This document shows, piece after piece, positions 24,693 to 32,047 of a stretch of 36,039 bases of DNA (its first letter is position 1; each line of letters opens with the position of its first letter). Source of the DNA: Akkermansiaceae bacterium (GTDB taxonomy: Bacteria > Verrucomicrobiota > Verrucomicrobiia > Verrucomicrobiales > Akkermansiaceae). The DNA lies in the NCBI GenBank assembly GCA_905182475.1, contig CAJJBR010000121.1, positions 1 to 36,039 of the forward strand, read 5' to 3'. The notes below the pieces were generated by a model. The model had not been told where the DNA came from, searched no databases, and saw nothing but the letters and a program-made list of their open reading frames with translations. The position numbers and the translations under genes are program-made.

Positions 24693-26267
24693 ATGAAATC
24701 CCAGACCCTGACACCCCTATTGACCGCCGCCTTGCTTGCGTCGGTGCCCACCTTAGTGCGTTCCGAGGAGACATCGGACGTGAAAGCTTCTGCAGCCGAG
24801 CCAAAAGAAGAGGCTGCACAACCAAAAATAATTATGCCTGAAGTTCCCTCTGATGTAGCCGCCGCCCCCGCTGATGCCGAAAAGACCGCGAGCGGTCTGG
24901 CCTCGAAAGTTCTCAATGCCGGAACAGGTGATAAGAAGCCTGCTGCCGCCGATACCGTGACCGTCCATTACACGGGCTGGACTACGGATGGAAAACAGTT
25001 CGATAGCTCTGTGGAGCGCGGACAACCTACGAGTTTCCCGCTGAATGGCGTGATCAAGGGCTGGACTGAAGGTCTGCAACTCATGGTCGAAGGAGAGAAG
25101 CGCCGCTTCTGGATTCCTGAGGAATTGGCGTATGGCCCTAAAGTCGAGGGTAGCCCTCGTCCGGGTGGAATGCTTTGTTTCGATGTGGAGTTGCTTGGTA
25201 TCAAGGCAGCACCGGAAGCAGCCAAGCCGCCGGAAGGCACTGAAAAGACCGCCTCCGGAGTGGCCTACAAGCTGATCAAGAAAGGTGAGGGCGAGAAGCC
25301 CGGTGCCGGCAACATCGTGACATTCCACTTCACGGGTAAGTCCATGGAAGGTCAGATTGTTCAGGACAGTCGCTCCCAGCCCGCACCACCTAGCGTGCCG
25401 CTTGATCAGCTTCCGCCAGAAATGGCCGAACTGCTTGGCGAGATGACTCCCGGTGAGCAGCGCACTTGCTGGCTTCCCGAGGCCAAGATTCCCGGTGGCT
25501 TCATCGTCGCCGACATCGAATTGATTTCCTTCAAGGAAGCGCCTCCAATTGCGGAAGTGCCAACGGATACCGAGAAGTCCGCTTCTGGAATCGCCTACAA
25601 GCAGATCAAGAAGGGTGAGGGTGATAAGCCCGGTGCCACTGACGTTGTGACCTTCCACTTCACGGCGAAAAGCATGCAGGGTGAAGTGATGCAGGACAGC
25701 CGCACTCAACCTCAGCCGCCAAGCATGCCACTCGATAAGCTTTCTCCGGAACTAGCCGGAATCATTTCTGAAATGAACGCTGGTGAGCAACGCACGTGCT
25801 GGCTTCCCGAGCCCAGGAGTCCTGGTGGATTCATCGCTGCGGATATCGAACTGGTTTCCTTTAAAGCACAGGCTCCGGCTCCTGCCGTACCGGAAGATGT
25901 GGCTGCCGCCCCGGCAGATGCAGAGAAGACCGAAAGCGGTCTTGCTTCCAAGGTTCTTAACGCTGGTGAAGGCAAGGTAAAGCCCAAGGCTTCCGATACG
26001 GTCAAAGTTCATTACACCGGATGGGAGTCCGATGGTAAAATGTTCGATAGTTCGGTGACTCGTGGTGAGCCGACCCAGTTCCCACTGGGCGGTGTGATTC
26101 CGGGCTGGACTGAAGGTCTTCAACTGATGGTCGTGGGTGAGAAACGCCGCTTATGGATCCCCGAAGACCTTGCCTACGGACCCAAGCAAGAAGGCGGTGG
26201 TCGTCCCGGCGGCATGCTTTGCTTCGATATCGAGTTGCTTGAGATCATTGCTCCTGAAGCCGAGTAA
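24693..26267 (+). CDS. Secreted protein with four tandem FKBP-type domains
   Basis: A 524-residue protein with a signal peptide (MKSQTLTPLLTAALLASVPT) and four FKBP-like domains at about 65-171, 187-281, 297-391 and 413-518. FKBPs catalyse cis-trans isomerisation of prolyl bonds during protein folding. Domains 1 and 4 are canonical and near-identical: VHYTGW, FDSSVERG/FDSSVTRG, GWTEGLQLMV, WIPEELAYGP/WIPEDLAYGP and GGMLCFD, with Tyr, Phe-Asp, Trp and the loop Tyr of the active site. Domains 2 and 3 resemble each other (FHFTGKSMEG/FHFTAKSMQG, QDSR, GEQRTCWLPE) but lack the GW tryptophan and the AYGP loop, so they are probably inactive. The order is A-B-B'-A'. I expect a periplasmic folding factor or chaperone. 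The frame is open upstream to 24630, but the ATG at 24693 starts the signal peptide. Confidence 0.92.
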   Translation: MKSQTLTPLLTAALLASVPTLVRSEETSDVKASAAEPKEEAAQPKIIMPEVPSDVAAAPADAEKTASGLASKVLNAGTGDKKPAAADTVTVHYTGWTTDGKQFDSSVERGQPTSFPLNGVIKGWTEGLQLMVEGEKRRFWIPEELAYGPKVEGSPRPGGMLCFDVELLGIKAAPEAAKPPEGTEKTASGVAYKLIKKGEGEKPGAGNIVTFHFTGKSMEGQIVQDSRSQPAPPSVPLDQLPPEMAELLGEMTPGEQRTCWLPEAKIPGGFIVADIELISFKEAPPIAEVPTDTEKSASGIAYKQIKKGEGDKPGATDVVTFHFTAKSMQGEVMQDSRTQPQPPSMPLDKLSPELAGIISEMNAGEQRTCWLPEPRSPGGFIAADIELVSFKAQAPAPAVPEDVAAAPADAEKTESGLASKVLNAGEGKVKPKASDTVKVHYTGWESDGKMFDSSVTRGEPTQFPLGGVIPGWTEGLQLMVVGEKRRLWIPEDLAYGPKQEGGGRPGGMLCFDIELLEIIAPEAE

Positions 26268-26365
26268 GGGCGAAAAATGGGATCCCGCATGTGCACGGGG
26301 TTAAGACCAGGGCAATTGCTCGAATATTCCCTCGTGCCCTGTCACACTTCGATTGAAGGAATGGC

Positions 26366-26457
26366 GGCGAATAGTTTTTCGTTCGGCGAGGCGTGAGGAG
26401 GAAGTGTGGCGAGCCACATGACCGACGAACAACGCTGCTGAGCGGAAAAATAGCGCC
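26366..26457. repeat. Palindromic repeat, second copy of the 499-586 family
   Basis: It runs from GGCGAATAGTTTTTC through GGCGTGAGGAGGAAGTG, a perfect TGTGGC-GA-GCCACA hairpin and AACAACGCTGCTGAGC, to GGAAAAATAGCGCC. The same landmarks, in the same order and spacing, occur at 499-586. The ends are mutually complementary. No gene is visible in 26268-26550 apart from this element. Confidence 0.75.
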
Positions 26458-26550
26458 GGGTCAGTTCCACGCGAAGCCAAATTACAAAACCTCTCTGTAT
26501 TCCATTACTCGGATATAACTGTCGAGATGGTATAAAGCCCTCTCCTTTCG

Positions 26551-26598
26551 CGGGGATCAGTTGTATCGTCACAAATACTTCTGATCCCCGTTTTCTTC
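26551..26598 (+). terminator. Strong hairpin followed by T-rich run, upstream of the cupredoxin gene
   Basis: CGGGGATCAG (26551-26560) pairs perfectly with CTGATCCCCG (26581-26590) around a 20-base loop and is followed by TTTTCTTCT. On the plus strand this has the form of an intrinsic terminator, though the loop is long. It lies about 280 bases after the FKBP stop and 26 bases before the next ATG. It could therefore end the FKBP transcript or act as an attenuator in the leader of the copper-protein gene. Confidence 0.5.
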
Positions 26599-26624
26599 TC
26601 ACTACATCTAGAACTCGATACGAC

Positions 26625-27209
26625 ATGCACTCCACGCTCTCCACCATTTTGCTCTCCAGCATCCTTCTCACCCCCGGCCTCATCGCGGAGGAAGACCCCA
26701 AGGAAAAGCCTTCACACTGCCACACCGTCGAACCCAACGGCACGTTCACCGCTCCGGTCTTACTCGCACAAGACCCGGAGAAGAAGGAAGCCACCCTGCA
26801 CATCGTTGCCACCTTTGACAAAAGCAACTACGTCATGAACTTCAACGGCTACTCCTAAGGAGCAGCCGGATACGACATCCCCGTCGGCTGGAAAGTCAAA
26901 GTTGTCTTCTGCAACAACAGCGCGGTTCCACACAGCGTCATCGTCGTCGATGCCGAAGAAGCCTCGACCAAAATCAATCTTGGAGAAGAGCCATACTTCG
27001 ACGGGGCCTCCACCTCATCCCCTGTCGCAGGCACCACTTCCGCTATCGAAAAATTCGAATTCGTCGTCGATGAGCCAGGCGAATTCGCCTTCGCCTGTGG
27101 ATTCCCTACCCACTCGGCCAATGGTCACTGGATCTTCCTCAACGCCAAAAGCGATATAACAAAAGCCAGCTTCGTCACTCCAAAAAAGGAAGCTCCAAAA
27201 GCAGAGTAG
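26625..27209 (+). pseudogene. Secreted blue-copper (sulfocyanin-like cupredoxin) gene with in-frame TAA
   Basis: One frame encodes a signal peptide (MHSTLSTILLSSILLTPGLIAEED) and a single cupredoxin domain. It is interrupted only by TAA at codon 78 (26856-26858), with no frame change. Before the stop is HIVATFDKSNYVMNFNGYS; after it GAAGYDIPVGWKVKVVF, NNSAVPHSVIVVD and FACGFPTHSANGHWIFL, ending at TAG (27207-27209). The copper ligands H103, C158 and H163 are present; the axial position where sulfocyanins have Met appears to be H168. All ligands lie after the stop, so the truncated product could not bind copper. A single base change (AAA to TAA) would explain it. TAA rules out selenocysteine. 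The molybdopterin enzyme starts 48 bases later, so the cupredoxin may have been its electron partner. Confidence 0.8.
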
Positions 27210-27257
27210 CTAACACCATCCTCAGCCCTCTCAACCACACCCACCCACTTTCCTTTC

Positions 27258-29546
27258 ATGTCCAACGAGCAAGACAAGACCTTCGAATCCGAAGACCAGC
27301 TAGAGCTCGACTCACCCAAAAAGTGGGCCACCGGCACCCCGGCGGTCGCCTCCTCGCTGAAACACATTCTGACTCAAGCCGGCCCCGTCCGAGGCACCAA
27401 AGCGCTCCTCAAGCTCAACCAAAAAAAGGGCTTCGACTGCCCCAGTTGTGCCTGGCCCGATCCTGACGAGCACCGCACCATCGCAGAGTTTTGCGAGAAT
27501 GGCGCCAAGGCCGTCGCCTCCGAAGCGACCAAGCGCACGATCACAGCTGAGTTCTTCACCCAGCACTCCATTGCCGCACTGCTCGATCAATCCGACGCTT
27601 GGCACGAGCAACAAGGTCGCCTCGCTGAGCCGGTCATCAAACCCCCAGGCTCCACCCATTACCAAGCCATCAGTTGGGAGGATGCCTTCCAGCTCATCGC
27701 CACCGAACTCAACGCGCTCGACGATCCTGACAAAGCCATCTTCTACACCTCCGGGCGCACCAGCAACGAAGCCGCCTTCCTCTACCAGTTGATGATTCGC
27801 CATTACGGCACCAACAACCTCCCCGACTGCTCCAACATGTGCCACGAATCCAGTGGCTCCGCCATGACGGGATCCATCGGCATCGGCAAAGGAACCGTCT
27901 CGCTCGACGATCTCTACGCCGCCGACACCATCATCAGCATGGGACAAAACCCGGGGACCAATCACCCCCGCATGCTGAGTGCCTTGGAAAAAGCCGCTGA
28001 AAATGGCGCCCAAATCATCGCCATCAACCCACTCAAAGAAGCGGGCCTCATCGCCTTTGCCCACCCACAGAAAATCTCCGGCCTGCTTGGAAAGACCACC
28101 CCACTTGCCTCCCAATACCTGCAAGTCAAACCCAACGGCGACCACGCCCTGCTGCGGGCCATCGCCAAATTCTGGCAGGAATGGGAATCCACTGGCGAAA
28201 AAATCTTCGACCACGAATTCCTCAGCCAGCACACCGCCGGCCTCGACAACTACCTCCAAGCCGTCTCCTCCTCCCAGTGGCCAGATCTAGTAGAAGACTG
28301 CGGCATTGCACGTCCCGAAATCGAGCAACTCGCCCGCACCATGCTGCGCGGCAAAAAACGGCTCATCATCTGCTGGGCCATGGGACTCACCCAGCACAAG
28401 AACGCCGTCGCCACCATTCAGGAAATCTGCAACCTCCACCTCCTCATCGGAGCCATCGGTCGCGAAGGCGCAGGCCTCTGCCCGGTCCGGGGACACAGCA
28501 ATGTCCAGGGCGATCGCACCATGGGCATTTTCGAAAAAATGCCTCCCGCCTTCCACGACAAACTCGACGAAGTTTTCGAGTTCAAATCTCCGCGCGAACC
28601 CGGCCACGACACCGTCCTTGCTATCCAAGCCATGCACGCAGGCAAGGCCGACGTCTTCATCGGCATGGGCGGCAACTTCGTCCAGGCATCTCCCGATACC
28701 AACTACACCGCCAAGGCTCTCAGCAACTGCTCCCTCACCTGCCACGTCGCCACCAAGCTCAACCGCAGCCATCTCGTCACCGGGAAAACAGCCCTCATCC
28801 TTCCCTGCCTCGGGCGCAGCGACGCCGATGCTGGAGCAAACGGCGACCAATTCATCACCTGCGAGAACTCCATGGGCGTCGTCCAGGCCTCCCAAGGCTC
28901 ACTCCCACCGGTTTCCCCCCACCTGCGCAGCGAACCCGCGATCATCGCAGGCATCGCCACCGCCCTCCTCGGCAACACCGCAAAAATCAACTGGAACGAC
29001 CTCGCCGCCGACTACGACGGCATCCGCGACTTCATCGAAAAAGTCATCCCCGGCTTCGAGAACTTCAACCAGCGCGCCCGTCAACCCGGAGGTTTCTATC
29101 TCCCCAACGGAGCCAAGCAACGCTCCTGGGAAACCCCCAACCAGAAAGCCAACTTCTCCGCCGACCCCGTGCAAACCCTCAAAGCAGCGGAAGGCAGATT
29201 CATCCTGCAAACCCTCCGCAGCCACGACCAATACAACACCACAGTCTACGGCATGCACGACCGCTACCGGGGCATAGCCCACGCTCGCCGCATCGTCTTC
29301 CTCAACCCCGAAGACATGAAACACCTCGGCCTCAGTCCCGCTCAGCAAGTCGACCTCACCAGCCACTGGACCGACGGCACCCGCATCGCCAAACGCTTCC
29401 AAGCCATCCCATACGACATTCCCGCCGGCAGCGCCGCCACCTACTTCCCCGAGGCCAACGTCCTCGTCCCCGTCGACTCCACCGCCGACACCAGCAACAC
29501 CCCCACCAGCAAAGGCATCGAAATCTCCGTCACCCCCTCGGAGTAA
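27258..29546 (+). CDS. FdhF/YdeP-type molybdopterin oxidoreductase
   Basis: A 762-residue member of the formate-dehydrogenase-like molybdopterin oxidoreductases of the FdhF/YdeP branch (E. coli YdeP is linked to acid resistance; its substrate is not established). An N-terminal iron-sulfur region has C61-P-S-C64 and C79 in EFCENGAK. The bis-MGD-binding regions follow (FYTSGRTSNEAAFLYQLMIR, CSNMCHESSG with C195, DTIISMGQNPGTNHPRM, GLCPVRGHSNVQGDRTMG), then a C-terminal molydopterin-dinucleotide-binding domain (YNTTVYGMHDRYRG). There is no Tat signal, so it should be cytoplasmic. It lies directly downstream of the broken cupredoxin gene. Third positions are strikingly C-rich compared with the FKBP gene upstream, which hints at a different origin or expression class. 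Confidence 0.9.
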   Translation: MSNEQDKTFESEDQLELDSPKKWATGTPAVASSLKHILTQAGPVRGTKALLKLNQKKGFDCPSCAWPDPDEHRTIAEFCENGAKAVASEATKRTITAEFFTQHSIAALLDQSDAWHEQQGRLAEPVIKPPGSTHYQAISWEDAFQLIATELNALDDPDKAIFYTSGRTSNEAAFLYQLMIRHYGTNNLPDCSNMCHESSGSAMTGSIGIGKGTVSLDDLYAADTIISMGQNPGTNHPRMLSALEKAAENGAQIIAINPLKEAGLIAFAHPQKISGLLGKTTPLASQYLQVKPNGDHALLRAIAKFWQEWESTGEKIFDHEFLSQHTAGLDNYLQAVSSSQWPDLVEDCGIARPEIEQLARTMLRGKKRLIICWAMGLTQHKNAVATIQEICNLHLLIGAIGREGAGLCPVRGHSNVQGDRTMGIFEKMPPAFHDKLDEVFEFKSPREPGHDTVLAIQAMHAGKADVFIGMGGNFVQASPDTNYTAKALSNCSLTCHVATKLNRSHLVTGKTALILPCLGRSDADAGANGDQFITCENSMGVVQASQGSLPPVSPHLRSEPAIIAGIATALLGNTAKINWNDLAADYDGIRDFIEKVIPGFENFNQRARQPGGFYLPNGAKQRSWETPNQKANFSADPVQTLKAAEGRFILQTLRSHDQYNTTVYGMHDRYRGIAHARRIVFLNPEDMKHLGLSPAQQVDLTSHWTDGTRIAKRFQAIPYDIPAGSAATYFPEANVLVPVDSTADTSNTPTSKGIEISVTPSE

Positions 29547-29600
29547 TTTTCACCAAACCTTCTCTCAAAAGACTACTTTCACCGCGTGGTGAAGTGGCAT

Positions 29601-29650
29601 CCATCGGGGTCAGGTCCATCGGGGTCAGGTGCCGCATCGCAACATTTTCT
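29601..29650. repeat. GGGGTCAGG repeat, copy A, with a 15-bp tandem duplication
   Basis: CCATCGGGGTCAGGT occurs twice in a row (29601-29615, 29616-29630) and leads into GCCGCATCGCAACATTTTCT. The same unit (GGGGTCAGG, 3-5 bases, CGCATTGCAACATTT) recurs at 30287-30317 and, inverted, at 30675-30706. I recall such strings near REP-associated transposases, but none is present here. Confidence 0.75.
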
Positions 29651-29689
29651 TAATCTCATTTCGTTTTTTCACCCTCATCCTGTCGTTTG

Positions 29690-29715
29690 AAAAATTCCTG
29701 AGTCAGGCGACTCAG
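29690..29715 (-). terminator. Intrinsic terminator of the DUF3024 gene
   Basis: Read on the minus strand, CTGAGTC-GCCT-GACTCAG (29715 down to 29698) forms a perfect seven-pair stem with a tetraloop. It overlaps the TGA stop and is followed by GAATTTTTC. Confidence 0.6.
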
Positions 29716-30065
29716 CCCCAGAAGCATCCGTGCTCATCCTCGTTCACGATCGCGAGGAATTCATCGAAGAACACCGCCTCCGGGTGCGGTGGGTAGGTGT
29801 GCCACTTCAGATCCGCCCGTTGCCAGTAGATCTTCCAGCGGTCGGTCTTGCGCACGTAAGTGGCCTTGGCTGCGGGTTCCTCTATCTTTTCGCGGTCATC
29901 CTTCCAGAAGGGTCGGATGGAGAAGATCACCACACTCTGACCTTCGATCCGGTAGGCGAGATCGAGCTGGTCACGGATTTCCACCGGGGGACGGCGCTCG
30001 GCCATGAAGTCTGACATCGCGGCTTCGATGCGGGCGGTTTCAAATTCGGTGAAGGGCATGGGCAC
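29712..30065 (-). CDS. DUF3024 family protein
   Basis: A 117-residue soluble protein matching DUF3024. It has an N-terminal helix FTEFETARIEAAMSDFMAERRPP, the middle DLAYRIEGQSVVIFSIRP, basic and aromatic residues in KIYWQRADLKWHTYPP, and the conserved ending FFDEFLAIVNEDEHGCFWG. No function is established for this family. It could start at 30065 or at the second ATG at 30059. It stands alone on the minus strand at the edge of the relic region, with its own terminator-like hairpin. Family members are often scattered in accessory DNA, so recent arrival is possible. Confidence 0.85.
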   Translation of the reverse strand: MPMPFTEFETARIEAAMSDFMAERRPPVEIRDQLDLAYRIEGQSVVIFSIRPFWKDDREKIEEPAAKATYVRKTDRWKIYWQRADLKWHTYPPHPEAVFFDEFLAIVNEDEHGCFWG

Positions 30066-30142
30066 CCGAGGCTGTCACGCATCTTGCCGGATTTCAAGGT
30101 TACTGGGAGGCGGGTTGTCTCCCAGCCCAGCCGCCTTTCCGC

Positions 30143-30285
30143 TCACCCATCCGGTAGCAGGCTGGAGTGTCTCCTCACGCCGTTGAAGGCGTTGTAGAGT
30201 TCGAGTCGGCGCGACATTTCCTCCACGGCCCGGCCAAGCAGATCCACGTCGCCCCGTGCATCGTGGCGGCGCAGTGCGGTGTTTT
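30143..30285 (-). pseudogene. Possible C-terminal remnant of an exonuclease-like protein
   Basis: A minus-strand frame without a start reads NTALRRHDARGDVDLLGRA, then a helix MSRRLELYNAFNGVRRH, ending at TGA (30143-30145). The HDARGDV string recalls the HDAxxDV motif at the end of DnaQ-like 3'-5' exonucleases. The rest of the domain is absent and the upstream side is cut by a repeat copy at 30287. The match is one motif only, so this is tentative. Confidence 0.3.
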
Positions 30286-30286
30286 T

Positions 30287-30317
30287 GGGGTCAGGAGTCG
30301 CATTGCAACATTTCTCC
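30287..30317 (+). repeat. GGGGTCAGG repeat, copy B
   Basis: GGGGTCAGGAGTCGCATTGC followed by AACATTTCTCC. Same orientation as copy A and facing copy C at 30675-30706, so the SNF2 helicase fragment is bracketed by inverted copies about 390 bases apart. Confidence 0.75.
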
Positions 30318-30332
30318 TGCGAAGGTTGAAGG

Positions 30333-30524
30333 AACGGAGGTTGTGCCTACCGGAACGGTCAGGACAAGCCGCTGTTTGTCCACAAACTCCTCTGCCAAGA
30401 AACCGTCGAGGAGCGGATCCATAGACTCCAGCAGGAAAAAGCGAAGCTCGCCGAGGGGTTGCTCGCGGACGCGGATGTGGTCCGAAAACTCGATGCGACG
30501 ATGATTCAGGAGTTGCTGGGATGA
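30333..30524 (+). pseudogene. C-terminal remnant of a SNF2-family helicase
   Basis: An open frame with no start reads [20 protein letters not shown], then [20 protein letters not shown], and ends MIQELLG at TGA (30522-30524). This is the end of a SNF2/Swi2 ATPase, where motif VI is normally HRIGQ followed by KPVFVHKL and TVEERI. Here HRIGQ has become YRNGQ. Some 900 residues of the parent protein are missing. The fragment lies between inverted copies B and C of the GGGGTCAGG repeat, as if captured or left behind. Confidence 0.75.
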
Positions 30525-30674
30525 GCCAACAATCTGTCCCCGGCCAAGAGCGGAGCTTCCGAGATGAGGTAGCGTCGGCTCCGCCTCCAACGCGACTACG
30601 ATCTCATGCGCGCCGAACGCGAGAATGGCGAACGGATCCAACACGAAGTCCATTCGCATGCCGCGTGAGTTGCT

Positions 30675-30706
30675 GAAAATGTTGCAATGCGAGACCTGAC
30701 CCCGAT
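30675..30706 (-). repeat. GGGGTCAGG repeat, copy C (inverted)
   Basis: On the plus strand: GAAAATGTTGCAATGCGAGA then CCTGACCCCGAT. Its reverse complement matches copy A closely (ATCGGGGTCAGGT, then CGCAT-GCAACATTTTC). Confidence 0.8.
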
Positions 30707-30724
30707 TCACACGGTCGGTGGTAT

Positions 30725-30863
30725 TGCTAGGAAATTGCTTTTTGCGTGGGGCGCTTGAGGGCGCCGTTGAAGGGATCGGCGTGCCGGTCGAAGCCTCTTG
30801 ACCTTCATAGCACGGAGAGCGACGAAGGTTGGCGAAGACTGGAGATGGGGTGAAAGGGGGTTG
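30725..30863 (+). repeat. TGCTAGGAAATTGCTTTTT repeat, copy 1
   Basis: It begins TGCTAGGAAATTGCTTTTTG and ends GAGATGGGGTGAAAGGGGGT. Start and end match copies at 31971-32047 and 32272-32347; this copy has a longer, different middle. No coding potential. Confidence 0.65.
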
Positions 30864-30865
30864 AT

Positions 30866-31048
30866 AAGATCGTCGAGATCTGGCAGGAGATGATCGCGAT
30901 CGTGTCCGAGAAGTTGATCGATCTGCGCCCCGACCGGCACGAGCCCAGAGCGATAAAACGGAGACCCAAACCGTTCAGCTATCTGACCCGTCGACGCGCT
31001 GAATTCAAAGAAATCCCTCACCGAGGAAAATACCGATCATACGCTTAA
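30866..31048 (+). pseudogene. C-terminal remnant of an IS4-family transposase
   Basis: An open frame with no start reads KIVEIWQEMIAIVSEKLI, then RHEPRAIKRRPKPFSYLTRR and ends YRSYA at TAA (31046-31048). The R-x-EPRAIKRRPKPF-LT pattern is the usual last part of IS4-type DDE transposases. The catalytic domain is absent and no inverted ends can be assigned. It starts three bases after repeat copy 1. Confidence 0.75.
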
Positions 31049-31132
31049 GTCAGTGCCATTCCGTCCTGACCCCTTATTCATGACTTATTTTCTGGGGTAT
31101 TTGAAAGTTTAGTCAATCAGTTAGCTAGGCTA

Positions 31133-31155
31133 TGGCGAGTGTGTTCGCCTCGCCA
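31133..31155 (-). terminator. Hairpin directly after the PEP-CTERM stop
   Basis: TGGCGAG and CTCGCCA form a perfect seven-pair stem with a nine-base loop, abutting the TAG stop of the minus-strand gene. There is no T-run after it, so it may protect the mRNA 3' end or be a weak terminator. Confidence 0.4.
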
Positions 31156-31947
31156 CTACTTGCGACGACGCAAGATCAAGGCAAGCCCGCCAATACCAAG
31201 TAAAGCAGTGGAGGATGGCTCTGGAACAAAAGAAACGACCAACTGTTGAGCCTTCCAGCCGCCAGGCTCGTCGCCATCCGTGCCGCCTGGATTCCAGAGG
31301 GTCACTACGTGCTGCTCTGCACCAGTGCCTATCACCACGATTGGAGCTGCCAGAGTAAAGGTCTGAGCACCTGCCCCGCTTTGGTCGATATCAATGGCAC
31401 CCGTAGTCGAATCATTGATGCCATTGATGACAGCGTATTCATCGAATTCATCGAATCCATTTGCATTGAGGCGGACTTGGCTGATGGTCATTTCAACCCC
31501 AAGAGGAATCGTGAAATAGAACACGTTTCCCTCAGATACCGTCGAGCTACTGGAAGTGAAATTTCCACCGGGACCGCCGGAAACACCATATCCGAGTGAG
31601 TTTGATGCGAAGGTGCCCGTGGTCACCTCAATCCCCGTGCTCAGAGTAAACGAGCCGGCAGCAACTGATCGGAGCGAGAACGAAAACGGAGTAATTACTC
31701 CGGTATCGCCAGACGGTGCATACGATGCGGTCAAATGAGCAGCCCATCCGTCCGTCGTGATGCTGGCGGCTCCGGCCGCATCAACTGCGTAAACGTTCGT
31801 CACGTCACCGGCTACGCCGTCAGTGCTGCCCGGAGTGGTTCCCAGCCTAAGGGTAATAGCGCCACTGGCGGCACTGGCGAGGGTCAATGTTAATGCGCTC
31901 GCGAGAACGAGTTTGGTACTGACGATGGTTTTGTTGCGTATATTCAT
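31156..31947 (-). CDS. PEP-CTERM sorting domain protein
   Basis: A 263-residue exported protein. It has a signal peptide (KLVLASALTLTLASAASGA) and a Gly/Ser/Thr-rich beta-type body with an SFSLRSVAAGSF strand and a DEPGGWKAQQLVVSFVPEPS segment. It ends with a PEP-CTERM tail: VPEPS, a hydrophobic helix, then RRRK. Such tails are recognised by exosortase and are common in Verrucomicrobiota and other biofilm-forming Gram-negatives; neither exosortase nor a partner gene is in the window. The frame remains open to 32397, but the ATG at 31947 starts the signal peptide and the extra 150 codons are repeat sequence. The function of the body is not known. Confidence 0.9.
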   Translation of the reverse strand: MNIRNKTIVSTKLVLASALTLTLASAASGAITLRLGTTPGSTDGVAGDVTNVYAVDAAGAASITTDGWAAHLTASYAPSGDTGVITPFSFSLRSVAAGSFTLSTGIEVTTGTFASNSLGYGVSGGPGGNFTSSSSTVSEGNVFYFTIPLGVEMTISQVRLNANGFDEFDEYAVINGINDSTTGAIDIDQSGAGAQTFTLAAPIVVIGTGAEQHVVTLWNPGGTDGDEPGGWKAQQLVVSFVPEPSSTALLGIGGLALILRRRK

Positions 31948-31970
31948 AATGAATGCTAGGAATTTGCTGC

Positions 31971-32047
31971 TGCTAGGTATTTGCTTTTTTAGTTGTGTCC
32001 CTGCGGACGTTGTTGTGGAGATCGGAGAGGGGGAGAAAGGGGGTTGG
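31971..32047 (+). repeat. TGCTAGG repeat, copy 2
   Basis: TGCTAGGTATTTGCTTTTTT, then GTCCCTGCGGACGTTGTTGT, ending GAGAGGGGGAGAAAGGGGGT. It is nearly identical to copy 3 at 32272-32347 over about 77 bases and shares both ends with copy 1. It lies upstream of the PEP-CTERM ATG. Confidence 0.8.

Noticed and set aside
24753..25709. 318-codon minus-strand frame opposite the FKBP gene
   Set aside because: It is antisense to domains 1-3; its internal similarity only mirrors the FKBP repeats.
26856..26858. Selenocysteine or other recoding at the cupredoxin stop
   Set aside because: The codon is TAA, not TGA, and no recoding structure is evident just downstream.
28181..29653. 490-codon open frame overlapping the molybdopterin oxidoreductase
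   Set aside because: It reads as Arg/Pro/His-rich low-complexity protein in a shifted frame of a gene with strong family motifs.
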